NCBI GenBank assembly: GCA_049997955.1
Contig: JAEBDY010000011.1
Coordinates: forward strand, 310,001 to 374,000
DNA length: 64,000 nt
Source of the DNA: Umezawaea sp049997955
GTDB lineage: Bacteria > Actinomycetota > Actinomycetes > Mycobacteriales > Pseudonocardiaceae
Reading direction: 5' to 3'
Below the pieces are notes generated by a model. That model did no database searches, was not told the DNA's origin, and was given only the letters and a program-made list of their open reading frames with translations. The translations under genes and the position numbers were made by a program. Below are positions 49,915 through 57,802 of this stretch, piece by piece (within the stretch, counting starts at the first letter, position 1; every line of letters begins with the position of its first letter).

Positions 49915-52142
49915 CGGAACGTCACGGGACGGAACTGGTTGGCCAGGTCGACCAGGTCGGAGCGGTAGGCGCGGGTGTCGGCCTGCCTGGCCAGCGCGCG
50001 GTAGGACCGCTCCAGGCGCCGCCGCAGTTCCGCCTCGTCCGCGTCCCCGCCGTCCGCACGTCCGCCGTCGGCCAGCCGGACGCCCAGGGCGGCCTCCTGC
50101 ACGACCGCCTCCAGCCGGGTGCGCGACTCGCCGGTCGGCGCCCCGCCGTCGAGGTACAGCTCCGCCAGCCCGTGCTCGGCGGCCAGCAGGTCCTCCGGCG
50201 ACGGCCGGTCACCGCCGTCGAGGATTCCGGCCAGCACCCGCACGGTCGCGATCCGCGAGGCGTCGTGGTGCCGCGACTCCGCGGGCGTCTCCTCCAGCAG
50301 CGCCACGGCTCCCGCCCGGTCGCCGTGCGCGAGCCGGACGCGGGCCAGGCCGAAGGCCGCGCTCACCACGGTCCGGTCCCGCCGCCAGACCGCTTCGTAG
50401 AGCGCCTGCGCGCGGGTGAGGTCGCGGTCGTGCTCGGCGCAGTAGGCCAGCGCCAGCTTCGGCGCCTCCTCACCGGGCAGCGCGGCGTACACGTCGTTGA
50501 ACGCCTCCCTCGCCGCCGCCAGGTCCTCGGCCGCGAGCGCCAGCAGGCCGTCGTGCCAGCGCGGACGCCAGTCGGCTCCGGCCTCGACGAGCTCGCGTGC
50601 CCGCGCCAGGCTCTCGGCGGCGGCGTCGTGATCGGCGAGCACCAAGGCGACCCGGCACCGGGCGAGCGCCACCTCGACGGTCTGCGAGTCGGCCTTCTCC
50701 AGCTTGTCCAGCAGCCGGTGCGCGTCGTCCGCGGCCGCCGCGGTGAGGAAGTCGGCCGCCTCGTCGTCCGGCGACACCACAGGGACGGGCAGACCGACCG
50801 CCACGGCGCCGGGGGAGGGGCGGCCGTCGTCGAGGTCCACGTCGGTCAGCGGCACGCCGGTCACGCGGTCGATCCACCTCCGCAGCGGCGGAACCGCGCC
50901 GAGCCCGGCGTCGAGCAGCGTCGCGGTGTGGGAGAACAGGGTGGAGCGGTCCGGGCGGGGACTGCCGTCGCGCAGCGAGGCGATCTCGCGCAGCACCCCG
51001 CGCAACTGCTCGGCCATGTCCGCGGCCGAGGCGAACCGCCGCTCCGGGTCCGCGTGCTTGGCGCGGGCGCAGACCAGGCGGAACGACTCGATCCCCACCG
51101 CCACCCGCCGCTGCCCGGCGGGGTCGTGCTGCCCGGTCCGGTCGGCCGTGGCCAGGAAAAGCTGGTGCAGGGTCTCCCCGAGGGTGTGCAGGTCCGAGCC
51201 GACGGTCAGGCCGCGCTGGGCGATCTCCGCCTCGGAGACCTGGAACCCGCGGGTGCCGACCACCTTGCCCGACCGGTCGCCGATGCGGCGCACCGCGCCC
51301 AGGTCGATCAGCTTGATCCGGTTGCCGCGCTCGCCGTGCCTGCCGGACCGGATGATCACGTTGTCCGGCTTGAGGTCGCAGTAGAGCAGTTCGCGCTCGT
51401 GCAGGTACTCGAACGCGGCCAGCAGTTGCAGACCGCAGGTGATCACGTGCTCGGTCCGCAGCGGCTCGCCCAGCGGCAGCAGGCCGTGCCGCGACTGCTC
51501 GGCCACCTCGCTGAGCACCAGGCCGTCGACGTACTCCATCACGATGTAGGCGCGCGGCGTGCCGGTGCGCGCGTCGGGGTGCATGACGAAGTTGAAGATC
51601 CGCACGATGTTCGGGTGGTCGATCGTCGTGAGCGCCTGCCGCTCGGCGGTGGCCAGGTCGGCGTCGCCGACGTCGATCAACCCCTTCAGCACCACGGGGT
51701 TGTCGTCGAGACGGGTGTCCAGCGCGAGGTAGATCCAGCCGAGACCGCCGCGGGCGATGCAGCCCACGACCCTGTACTGGTCGCCCACGACGTCGTCGGG
51801 TTCCAGGCTGGGCAGGAACGAGAAGGCCGTGCCGCACGCCAGGCAGAACCCCGATCCCAGCGACGGCAGCGCGACCAGGTTCGAGCACTCCGGGTTGGCG
51901 CAGCGGCGCACCCGGTCGGGCACCCTCGGGTCCTGCAGGATCCGGCTGGACGGGTCGGGGAAGTCGAACACGGGCAGGGAGAGCGGATCGCCGGCGCGGG
52001 ACCGCCTGCTGCTCGCGGTCGACGCCGCCGGGGTCCTCGTGGACGAGGGCCCGCCCGCGGGAGCGGGCGCGTACCCGCAGTCGTCGCAGAACCCCGTCTC
52101 GTCGACCGTTCCCGCGCAGCCCGGTCTCGCGCACGCCGTCAT
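49911..52142 (-). CDS. pknG: PknG-type serine/threonine protein kinase
   Basis: A 743-residue soluble kinase. Two zinc-binding pieces lead: residues 4-22 (CARPGC, CDDC) and a rubredoxin-like unit (RRCANPECSNL, GFCLACGTAFSF). The kinase has GGLGWIYLA, VVLKGLID, YCDLKPDNVI and IDLGAVRRIG, with HRD and DFG altered as in mycobacterial PknG. C-terminal TPR-like repeats follow. PknG controls 2-oxoglutarate and glutamate metabolism in response to amino acids. It starts MTACARPGC at 52142, overlapping the protease stop, and faces glnX-glnH across the trypco1 and VWA genes. Confidence 0.9.
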   Translation of the reverse strand: MTACARPGCAGTVDETGFCDDCGYAPAPAGGPSSTRTPAASTASSRRSRAGDPLSLPVFDFPDPSSRILQDPRVPDRVRRCANPECSNLVALPSLGSGFCLACGTAFSFLPSLEPDDVVGDQYRVVGCIARGGLGWIYLALDTRLDDNPVVLKGLIDVGDADLATAERQALTTIDHPNIVRIFNFVMHPDARTGTPRAYIVMEYVDGLVLSEVAEQSRHGLLPLGEPLRTEHVITCGLQLLAAFEYLHERELLYCDLKPDNVIIRSGRHGERGNRIKLIDLGAVRRIGDRSGKVVGTRGFQVSEAEIAQRGLTVGSDLHTLGETLHQLFLATADRTGQHDPAGQRRVAVGIESFRLVCARAKHADPERRFASAADMAEQLRGVLREIASLRDGSPRPDRSTLFSHTATLLDAGLGAVPPLRRWIDRVTGVPLTDVDLDDGRPSPGAVAVGLPVPVVSPDDEAADFLTAAAADDAHRLLDKLEKADSQTVEVALARCRVALVLADHDAAAESLARARELVEAGADWRPRWHDGLLALAAEDLAAAREAFNDVYAALPGEEAPKLALAYCAEHDRDLTRAQALYEAVWRRDRTVVSAAFGLARVRLAHGDRAGAVALLEETPAESRHHDASRIATVRVLAGILDGGDRPSPEDLLAAEHGLAELYLDGGAPTGESRTRLEAVVQEAALGVRLADGGRADGGDADEAELRRRLERSYRALARQADTRAYRSDLVDLANQFRPVTFR

Positions 52143-53722
52143 CGCCGCTCTCCCTTCGCCAGCGCCTCGCGCACGGCGTCCTGGTAGGCGCGCAGCGCGG
52201 CGTGCGCGGCGGCCTGGTCCGGGGGCTCGGCGGTCAGCAGTCCGTGCGCCCTGCGGTACGCCGCCGCGAGGCCGATGTCCTCGACCAGACCGGCGTCGAA
52301 CGCCTTCGCCTTCCACGCCTCCAACAGCCCCCGGTCCGCCGAGACGGCGTCGGAGCGCCGGGCCGTCCGCTCCGCCTCGCGCTCGGCGCGGGCGACCGCG
52401 CGTTCGAACGCGGCCAACCGGTTCGCGACCAGCGCGGAGTGCTCGGCCGTTGCCTTGCGCAACGCCGTCAGACGCAGCCGCAGCACGGTCGCGTGGGTGT
52501 CCGACGACCCGAGCGGCTGCGGCCCCTCCCGCCGGGCGACCGCGGTGATCCGGGCGGCGAGGTGGTCCAGCCTGCCCGTGATCGTGTCGTCGGCCAGCGA
52601 CTTGGCCGCGGCCAGACCCGCCGACCCGTCTTGGCGGAACCCGAGCACCAGCCGGGCCCCGCTGCCCACCAGCGGCTTGAGCAGGTCGTCGACCAGCGCT
52701 TCCGGCTCGTCGGCCTCGTCGACGCCGTCCACGACGATCGTCATCGGCGGCGTGCCCTCCCGGACCCGTTCGCCTGCGGTGCTCGACTCGCCCACCGCGA
52801 GCCCGGCGTGGTCCACGATGCGCCGCGACACCTCCTCGACGCTCCGCCCGGCCACGTCCAGCGCCAGGTCCACACCCCGCGCCCCGGCCCCGGCCTCGGC
52901 GGCGGTGCGGCGGGTCGACTCGGCGACCGCCCGGCGCACCACGTCGAGGTCCGGCCCGACCAGGATCAGCACGGCCGCGGCGGCGTCCCGGCCGAGCAGC
53001 CAGTCGACCAGTTCCCGCGTCGGACCGTTGCCGTCGCCGTGGCCCGCCGGGGCGGTGAAGATCGGGTCGATCCCGCTGTCGCCGACCGCCCACTCCGACA
53101 CGAACGGCAGGTGCGCGGTGATCGTGTCGACCGGCAGCATCCACGACAGGCCCGCGGTGTCGTCGGTGTACTCGCTGACCACGATGCCGAGCACCTCACC
53201 GGTGGCGTCGTCGGCGACGCCGGAACCGCTGAACCCGGCGCGCACGCGCTGCTCGCCCTCGGACCGCCGGTTCATCTGCCACCACTCGACGCCCGCGCGC
53301 CCGGCCAGCGTCATCCTGGCCCAGACCCCGATCTCCAGCCCGCGGCCCTGCGGGTAGCCCAGCGCGTGCACCGGCCGGTCCCAGGTCGGCAGGGCGCGGC
53401 GCAGGGTCGCGCCCAGCCCTGCCCGCTGCGGGGTGGCGAGCCGCAGCACGGCCACATCGCCGCGCTCGTCGTCCGAGGGGGGTACGCACAGCCCCTCGAT
53501 GACGTCGGCGTCCGAACTCGGCACGCCGTCGAGCCCGACGAGGTCGACCGCCAACTCCTCCGCGGCCAGGGCGACGTGCGCGCAGGTGAGCACGTGGTGG
53601 CGGTCGAGCAGCACGCCCGCGCCGAGCACCGGCCCGTGCGGTGACCGTGCCCGCACCCGGACCCGCCACGGTTCGTCGCCGTAGGCGAACGGACCGGACC
53701 GGCCTCGACCAATGATCACCAC
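52139..53722 (-). CDS. trypsin-like serine protease with a STAND-like region, first gene of the pknG operon
   Basis: A 527-residue cytoplasmic protein without a signal peptide. The protease triad is His49 (LTCAHV), Asp89 (RGDVAVLRL) and Ser165 (GFSGSG). A middle region has VLILVGPDLDVVRRAVAES and the Walker-B-like TIVVDGVDEADEPEALVDDL, as in NTPases, but no proper Walker A. The last 130 residues are charged helices, probably a coiled coil. The start is GTG. It heads an operon of protease, kinase, VWA and trypco1, an arrangement seen in predicted actinobacterial signalling or defence modules. Confidence 0.82.
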   Translation of the reverse strand: MVIIGRGRSGPFAYGDEPWRVRVRARSPHGPVLGAGVLLDRHHVLTCAHVALAAEELAVDLVGLDGVPSSDADVIEGLCVPPSDDERGDVAVLRLATPQRAGLGATLRRALPTWDRPVHALGYPQGRGLEIGVWARMTLAGRAGVEWWQMNRRSEGEQRVRAGFSGSGVADDATGEVLGIVVSEYTDDTAGLSWMLPVDTITAHLPFVSEWAVGDSGIDPIFTAPAGHGDGNGPTRELVDWLLGRDAAAAVLILVGPDLDVVRRAVAESTRRTAAEAGAGARGVDLALDVAGRSVEEVSRRIVDHAGLAVGESSTAGERVREGTPPMTIVVDGVDEADEPEALVDDLLKPLVGSGARLVLGFRQDGSAGLAAAKSLADDTITGRLDHLAARITAVARREGPQPLGSSDTHATVLRLRLTALRKATAEHSALVANRLAAFERAVARAEREAERTARRSDAVSADRGLLEAWKAKAFDAGLVEDIGLAAAYRRAHGLLTAEPPDQAAAHAALRAYQDAVREALAKGERR

Positions 53723-54515
53723 GCGACGATAGGGGAACCACCGGGTCGACGATCACCATTCGCGGACCCGACGCCCGTTCGGACCAACTCGACCATCCGG
53801 GTACCCGGCGGTTCCGCACTTTGCGAAACGCTCATCCGGTCGGTGAGCTGGGCCGATAGCACGAACGAATTCCACTGTTCGGATTCCTGGATCGGTCGGT
53901 GGGGAATCGGCACCACTCGAAGCGAAATGACGGTCGGAAACCGATGGCGAGCACGATGACATCGTCCTCGGGCCGGCCCACGGCGTTCACCCGCGCGACG
54001 ACGCTGTCGACCGTCCGCCGGCGGCTTGCCCGCCGGGTTGCCCGCCCGCCTCGCACAGCGCCGTGGCGGGGTCGTCGCAATGTGCGCCGCGGCGCTGTGC
54101 GAGGCGGGCGGCGTGAGAAGCGCCGTCGTCGGGACGTCGTGGACGTGATCGGTCGACGCCCTGGGGTCGCAGGTCCGCGCCGGCGAGGGTCGGAACCCGG
54201 ACGCGGTAGGTGCCGGCACCACCGCGTGAAGATCTCGAACGCGTTCTTGCGCGGTCTCCCTTTGGGGTTTTTCCTAAAGTCGAAAATGCCCATGCCGCGT
54301 CGTTGACACGACCAGGCTGGTCCTCCAGGATGGAATCCACTAGCCGCCACCAATTTCGGGTCGACTCGAGATTCCGGATCGTGCGAGCGTTCCCCATTCG
54401 AATGAGGCGCTGCTCGCGTCCAATCGGGCGGAGTAGATGAATTTTGCCGACGCGATCATCTAGGCCCTCAGGTGCGATCGACGACAAACCTCCTGGAGAC
54501 GACGGGGAGATTCTT
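53723..54515. other. long intergenic region before the phosphoramidate-type cluster
   Basis: Almost 800 bases between divergent operons. The minus strand around 53930-54020 reads TVDSVVARVNAVGRPEDDVIVLAIGF, which resembles the end of a PP2C phosphatase and may be a remnant. A large inverted repeat lies at 54042-54111. The rest should carry the promoters of the protease operon and of the cluster starting at 54516. No intact gene is recognised. Confidence 0.45.
54042..54111. repeat. 22-bp perfect inverted repeat
   Basis: Bases 54042-54063 and 54090-54111 are exact reverse complements, separated by 26 bases. In RNA this would be a very stable hairpin. It could be a terminator, a protein-binding site or the scar of a small element; no flanking duplication is seen. 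Confidence 0.7.
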
Positions 54516-56102
54516 GTGCTCATTCGAGGCAAGGGCTTGACCATCGACGGTGTCGCCCTTGTCGCCAGGCAGGAGGCCCTCGTGGAACTCGACGAGGACC
54601 AGATGGCCTTGGTCGAACTGGCACGAGAGCGCGTCGAGAAGTGGGGGGCCGACGGGCAGCCCATCTACGGCGTGAACACGGGCTTCGGCGAGATGGTCTT
54701 CATGAACGTCCCGCCTCGCTTCGAGACGGAGTTGCAGGAGAACCTGTTGCGCACGCACGCCGCGGGCGGTGGTGAGCTCTTCAGTGACGAGGCGGTGCGC
54801 GCCATGCAGGTGTCGCGGCTCAATTGCCTGATCAAGGGACATTCCGGGATCGGGGCGGACGCGCTGCACCTGATGGGCGAATTGCTCAACCGAGGCATTC
54901 ACCCGCTCGTCCCGCAGCAGGGATCGCTCGGTGCCAGTGGAGACCTGGCGCCGCTGGCGCACCTGGCACTGCCGCTGATCGCCGCCGGCCGCGTGCGCAA
55001 GGGCGCGACCGTTCGCCAGTCGGCAGAGGTGCTCGCCGAGGAAGGGCTGAAGCCGGTCCGGATGGGGTACAAGTCCGGGCTGGCCCTGATCAACGGCACT
55101 TCGGCGATGACCGGCGTCTCGGCTCTGGCCCTGGTTCGGGCCCGACGGCTCCTCCGCCTGTCGCTGTGGGCGTCAGCCGCGTTCATCCAGGTGATGGGCG
55201 GGTCCACCGGGGCGTTCAGCGAGCACGGGCACGCGCTGAAGAACCACCGCGGGCAGAGCGAGGTCGCCGCGGTGATCACGCGACTGCTGGCGGGCAGCGA
55301 CCTCACCCGCGAGCACGCCGAGATCATGGCCTTGATCAGCGCGAAGGCCGACGGCGACGACGTCGCGCCGGTCGACGACTACCTGCAGAACGCCTACACC
55401 CTGCGCTGCGTCCCCCAGATCCTCGGGCCCGTGCTGGACACCATGGCCTACTGCCGACGGCTCGTGGAGGAGGAGCTGAACTCCTGCAACGACAACCCCT
55501 TGATCTTCGACACCCCGGAAACCGTTTTCCACGGCGGGAACTTCCACGGCCAGTACATGGCCATGGCGTCCGATTTCCTGAACGTCGCGATCACCGAGAT
55601 CGGGGTGCTGGCCGAACGGCAGCTCAACCGGGTGCTCGACCCCCACCTCAACAAGGGTTTTCCCGCGTTTCTCGCGCTCGGGGACGAGGGCCTCCACTCC
55701 GGACTGCAGGGCTCGCAGTACCTGGCCACCAGCATCGCCTCCGAGAACCTGGACCTGGCGGCGCCGTCCTCGATCAAGTCGATCCCGTCCAACGGCCAGA
55801 ACCAGGACGTGGTGAGCATGGGACTGATCGCGGCCCGGAAGTCCCTGCGCCTGATCGACAACGTGAACGTCATCGTCTCCGTTCTCGTGGCGGCCTGCTA
55901 CCAGGCCGCCACCATCACCGGCATCGAGCGGTTCAGCCCGCCCGTCCGCGGACTGCTGGAACTGCTCGCCACCAAGGTGCCCGCCTACCGCGACGACGCG
56001 GGCATCGCGTCGGACTTCCTGGCGGAGGTCAGGAACACCGTGCTCGACGACGAGGCTGACGCGCTGCTCCCCGCTCTCGACATCCCCACCGATTCGGTCT
56101 GA
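54516..56102 (+). CDS. MIO-type aromatic amino acid ammonia-lyase/2,3-aminomutase
   Basis: The enzyme removes ammonia from, or shifts the amino group of, Phe, Tyr or His. The MIO cofactor triad Ala-Ser-Gly is at 140-142 in GSLGASGDLAPLAH, the catalytic Tyr is in IYGVNTGFG (Tyr51), and NCNDNP-type CNDNPLIF and FHGGNFHGQY are present. The selectivity loop reads NLLRTHAAGG, nearer to histidase-type SH than to the HH of tyrosine ammonia-lyase, so substrate and outcome are open. GTG 54516 is preferred (GGGGAG six bases upstream); a TTG at 54444 is in frame. It is the first gene of the cluster and gives 528 residues. Confidence 0.88.
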   Translation: MLIRGKGLTIDGVALVARQEALVELDEDQMALVELARERVEKWGADGQPIYGVNTGFGEMVFMNVPPRFETELQENLLRTHAAGGGELFSDEAVRAMQVSRLNCLIKGHSGIGADALHLMGELLNRGIHPLVPQQGSLGASGDLAPLAHLALPLIAAGRVRKGATVRQSAEVLAEEGLKPVRMGYKSGLALINGTSAMTGVSALALVRARRLLRLSLWASAAFIQVMGGSTGAFSEHGHALKNHRGQSEVAAVITRLLAGSDLTREHAEIMALISAKADGDDVAPVDDYLQNAYTLRCVPQILGPVLDTMAYCRRLVEEELNSCNDNPLIFDTPETVFHGGNFHGQYMAMASDFLNVAITEIGVLAERQLNRVLDPHLNKGFPAFLALGDEGLHSGLQGSQYLATSIASENLDLAAPSSIKSIPSNGQNQDVVSMGLIAARKSLRLIDNVNVIVSVLVAACYQAATITGIERFSPPVRGLLELLATKVPAYRDDAGIASDFLAEVRNTVLDDEADALLPALDIPTDSV

Positions 56103-56112
56103 CGGGGCGACG

Positions 56113-56967
56113 ATGGCGAACCCGTCCGACATGACCATGCGTGAACGGCATTTGCGCAACGCCACGATGCTCACCGCTCAGGACATCATCGTCGCGGCCT
56201 ATCCGGCCTCGGGTGCCGCTCTGCTGGGCAACATCCTCGTGGAGCTCGGGCACTCGTTCGTCGATCCGCACCTGGACGAGATCCAGGAGGACGGACAGGT
56301 GCGCGGGCCGAGCGACGAGGAGCTGCGCCGCTACCGGAGCCGGATCGCCGCCAGTGCGACCGCTCACCAGGTAGGGGGCAGGAGGTTCTTCAAGAACCAC
56401 CTGCACCCCGACCACTTCGAGGACGTCGCACCGGAGTCCGTGGTGCTGCTCGTACGAGACCCGAGGGACGCTCTGCACTCGTCATACCGATTCCTCCAGG
56501 GTTTCGCGCACACCGTGTTCTCCTACCTCGCCATCGACGAGGTGAGCTTCCTGGAATTCCTGGATGACAAGGGCGCGGTGAGCGAGCCTCCGACCACCGT
56601 CGACGGCTGGGTGGACTTCTACCGCGCTTGGACCGGGTTGGTGGAACGCACACCGTGCTCGACCGTCGTCCGCTTCGAGGAGCTGAAGACCAGTCCGGTG
56701 GACACGACGACCCGACTGCTGGAGGGGCTCGGCCTGAACGCCGATCGGACCGCGGTCGAACAGGCGGTCGAGCGCAGCAGCTTCGAGAGGATGCGGGCTC
56801 ACGAGGAAGAGGTCGCCCGCGACACGGGCGAGAACCCGCCCATGATCATGCGCCGCGGACAGGTCGACGAATGGCGGGAGTGGTTCGGCGAGGACGAACT
56901 GTCGGACCGGTTCAGGGTGCCGAGCATGATCGAGATGGCAGCGCGTTTCGGATATCGGGTTTGTTGA
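56113..56967 (+). CDS. sulfotransferase-fold enzyme, possibly the phosphoramidate transferase
   Basis: A 284-residue protein with the sulfotransferase motifs. The 5'-phosphosulfate-type loop is YPASGAALLGNIL (30-42), the 3'-phosphate site is VRDPRDALHSSY (114-125), a candidate catalytic His96 lies in KNHLHP and RRGQVDEWREWF is the C-terminal nucleotide loop. Sulfotransferases use PAPS, a 3'-phosphonucleotide. The cluster downstream should make 3'-phospho-CDP-amidate, a close analogue, so this enzyme could move a phosphoramidate group to an acceptor. A plain sulfotransferase remains possible. It starts 11 bases after the MIO gene. Confidence 0.75.
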   Translation: MANPSDMTMRERHLRNATMLTAQDIIVAAYPASGAALLGNILVELGHSFVDPHLDEIQEDGQVRGPSDEELRRYRSRIAASATAHQVGGRRFFKNHLHPDHFEDVAPESVVLLVRDPRDALHSSYRFLQGFAHTVFSYLAIDEVSFLEFLDDKGAVSEPPTTVDGWVDFYRAWTGLVERTPCSTVVRFEELKTSPVDTTTRLLEGLGLNADRTAVEQAVERSSFERMRAHEEEVARDTGENPPMIMRRGQVDEWREWFGEDELSDRFRVPSMIEMAARFGYRVC

Positions 56968-56989
56968 TCATCGGAACAGGAGGACCTGC

Positions 56990-57802
56990 GTGGTCAACGA
57001 GTTCACCGACCCGCTTTCCACTCTGCGCCCCTCGTCCGACTACTCACCGTTCGCGACCACGTACCAGGACCGGGCCGATTACGTTCCGGCCGTCGTGGAC
57101 GCTCTGCTGCGGGTGGCCGAGGTCCGACCGGGGGAGCTGATCTGCGACATCGGAGCCGGCTCCGGGCACCTCACCGAGCCCTTGCTGCAACGAGGGTTCC
57201 CGGTCGACGCCGTGGAGCCGACGCCCGCCATGCGCCTGCTCGGTGAGCGGCGGACCCACGGCTACCCGCACGTGCGCTGGTCCGAAGGCACAGGTGAGGT
57301 GTCGGGCCGGGCATCCGACGCGTACGCGCTGGTGACCTTCGGCTCCTCGTTCAACGTGACCGATCGCCCTCGGGCTCTCGCGGAGACGGCGCGCATCCTC
57401 AACGACTCCGGGTACTTCGCCTGCCTGTGGAACCACCGGGTGCTCGAAGACCCGTTGCAGGCACGGATCGAAGAGCTGATCCACGACCGGATCCCCGGCT
57501 ACGGCTACGGGATCCGGCGCGCCGACCAGACCGACGTCATCGTGCGGAGCGGTCTCTTCGAGACGCCGGTCGCGCTGTCCGGCACACAGGTGTTCCGACT
57601 GCCGAGCCGAGCCTGGTGCGACGCGTGGTCCTCGCACTCGACGCTCAGCAGGCAGGCCGGCGACGGCTTCGCCGGTCTGGTAGAAGAGATCCGCGATCTG
57701 GTGCGCGTCGAGGCCGGGGACTGGATCGACGTCCCCTACACCACTCGGGCGTGGGTGGCTCGGCTCATCCGGGGCGGCAACGACAAGGACGCCCAACGGT
57801 GA
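56990..57802 (+). CDS. SAM-dependent methyltransferase of the phosphoramidate cluster
   Basis: A 270-residue class I methyltransferase. Motif I is LICDIGAGSGHLTEPLL, the second motif is VDAVEPTPAM and the SFNVTDRPRALAETARILNDSGYFACLWN block follows. GTG 56990 has AGGAGG six bases upstream and the stop overlaps the next GTG. In Campylobacter jejuni methyltransferase genes (Cj1419/Cj1420) lie at the same place next to glutamine kinase and are implicated in the O-methyl phosphoramidate. A matching role here, O-methylation of a phosphoramidate or its precursor, is inferred from synteny. Confidence 0.8.
   Translation: MVNEFTDPLSTLRPSSDYSPFATTYQDRADYVPAVVDALLRVAEVRPGELICDIGAGSGHLTEPLLQRGFPVDAVEPTPAMRLLGERRTHGYPHVRWSEGTGEVSGRASDAYALVTFGSSFNVTDRPRALAETARILNDSGYFACLWNHRVLEDPLQARIEELIHDRIPGYGYGIRRADQTDVIVRSGLFETPVALSGTQVFRLPSRAWCDAWSSHSTLSRQAGDGFAGLVEEIRDLVRVEAGDWIDVPYTTRAWVARLIRGGNDKDAQR

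Noticed and set aside
54444..54515. TTG start 24 codons upstream for the MIO enzyme
   Set aside because: The added residues have no homology and lack a ribosome site; GTG 54516 has GGGGAG upstream and gives the usual N-terminus.
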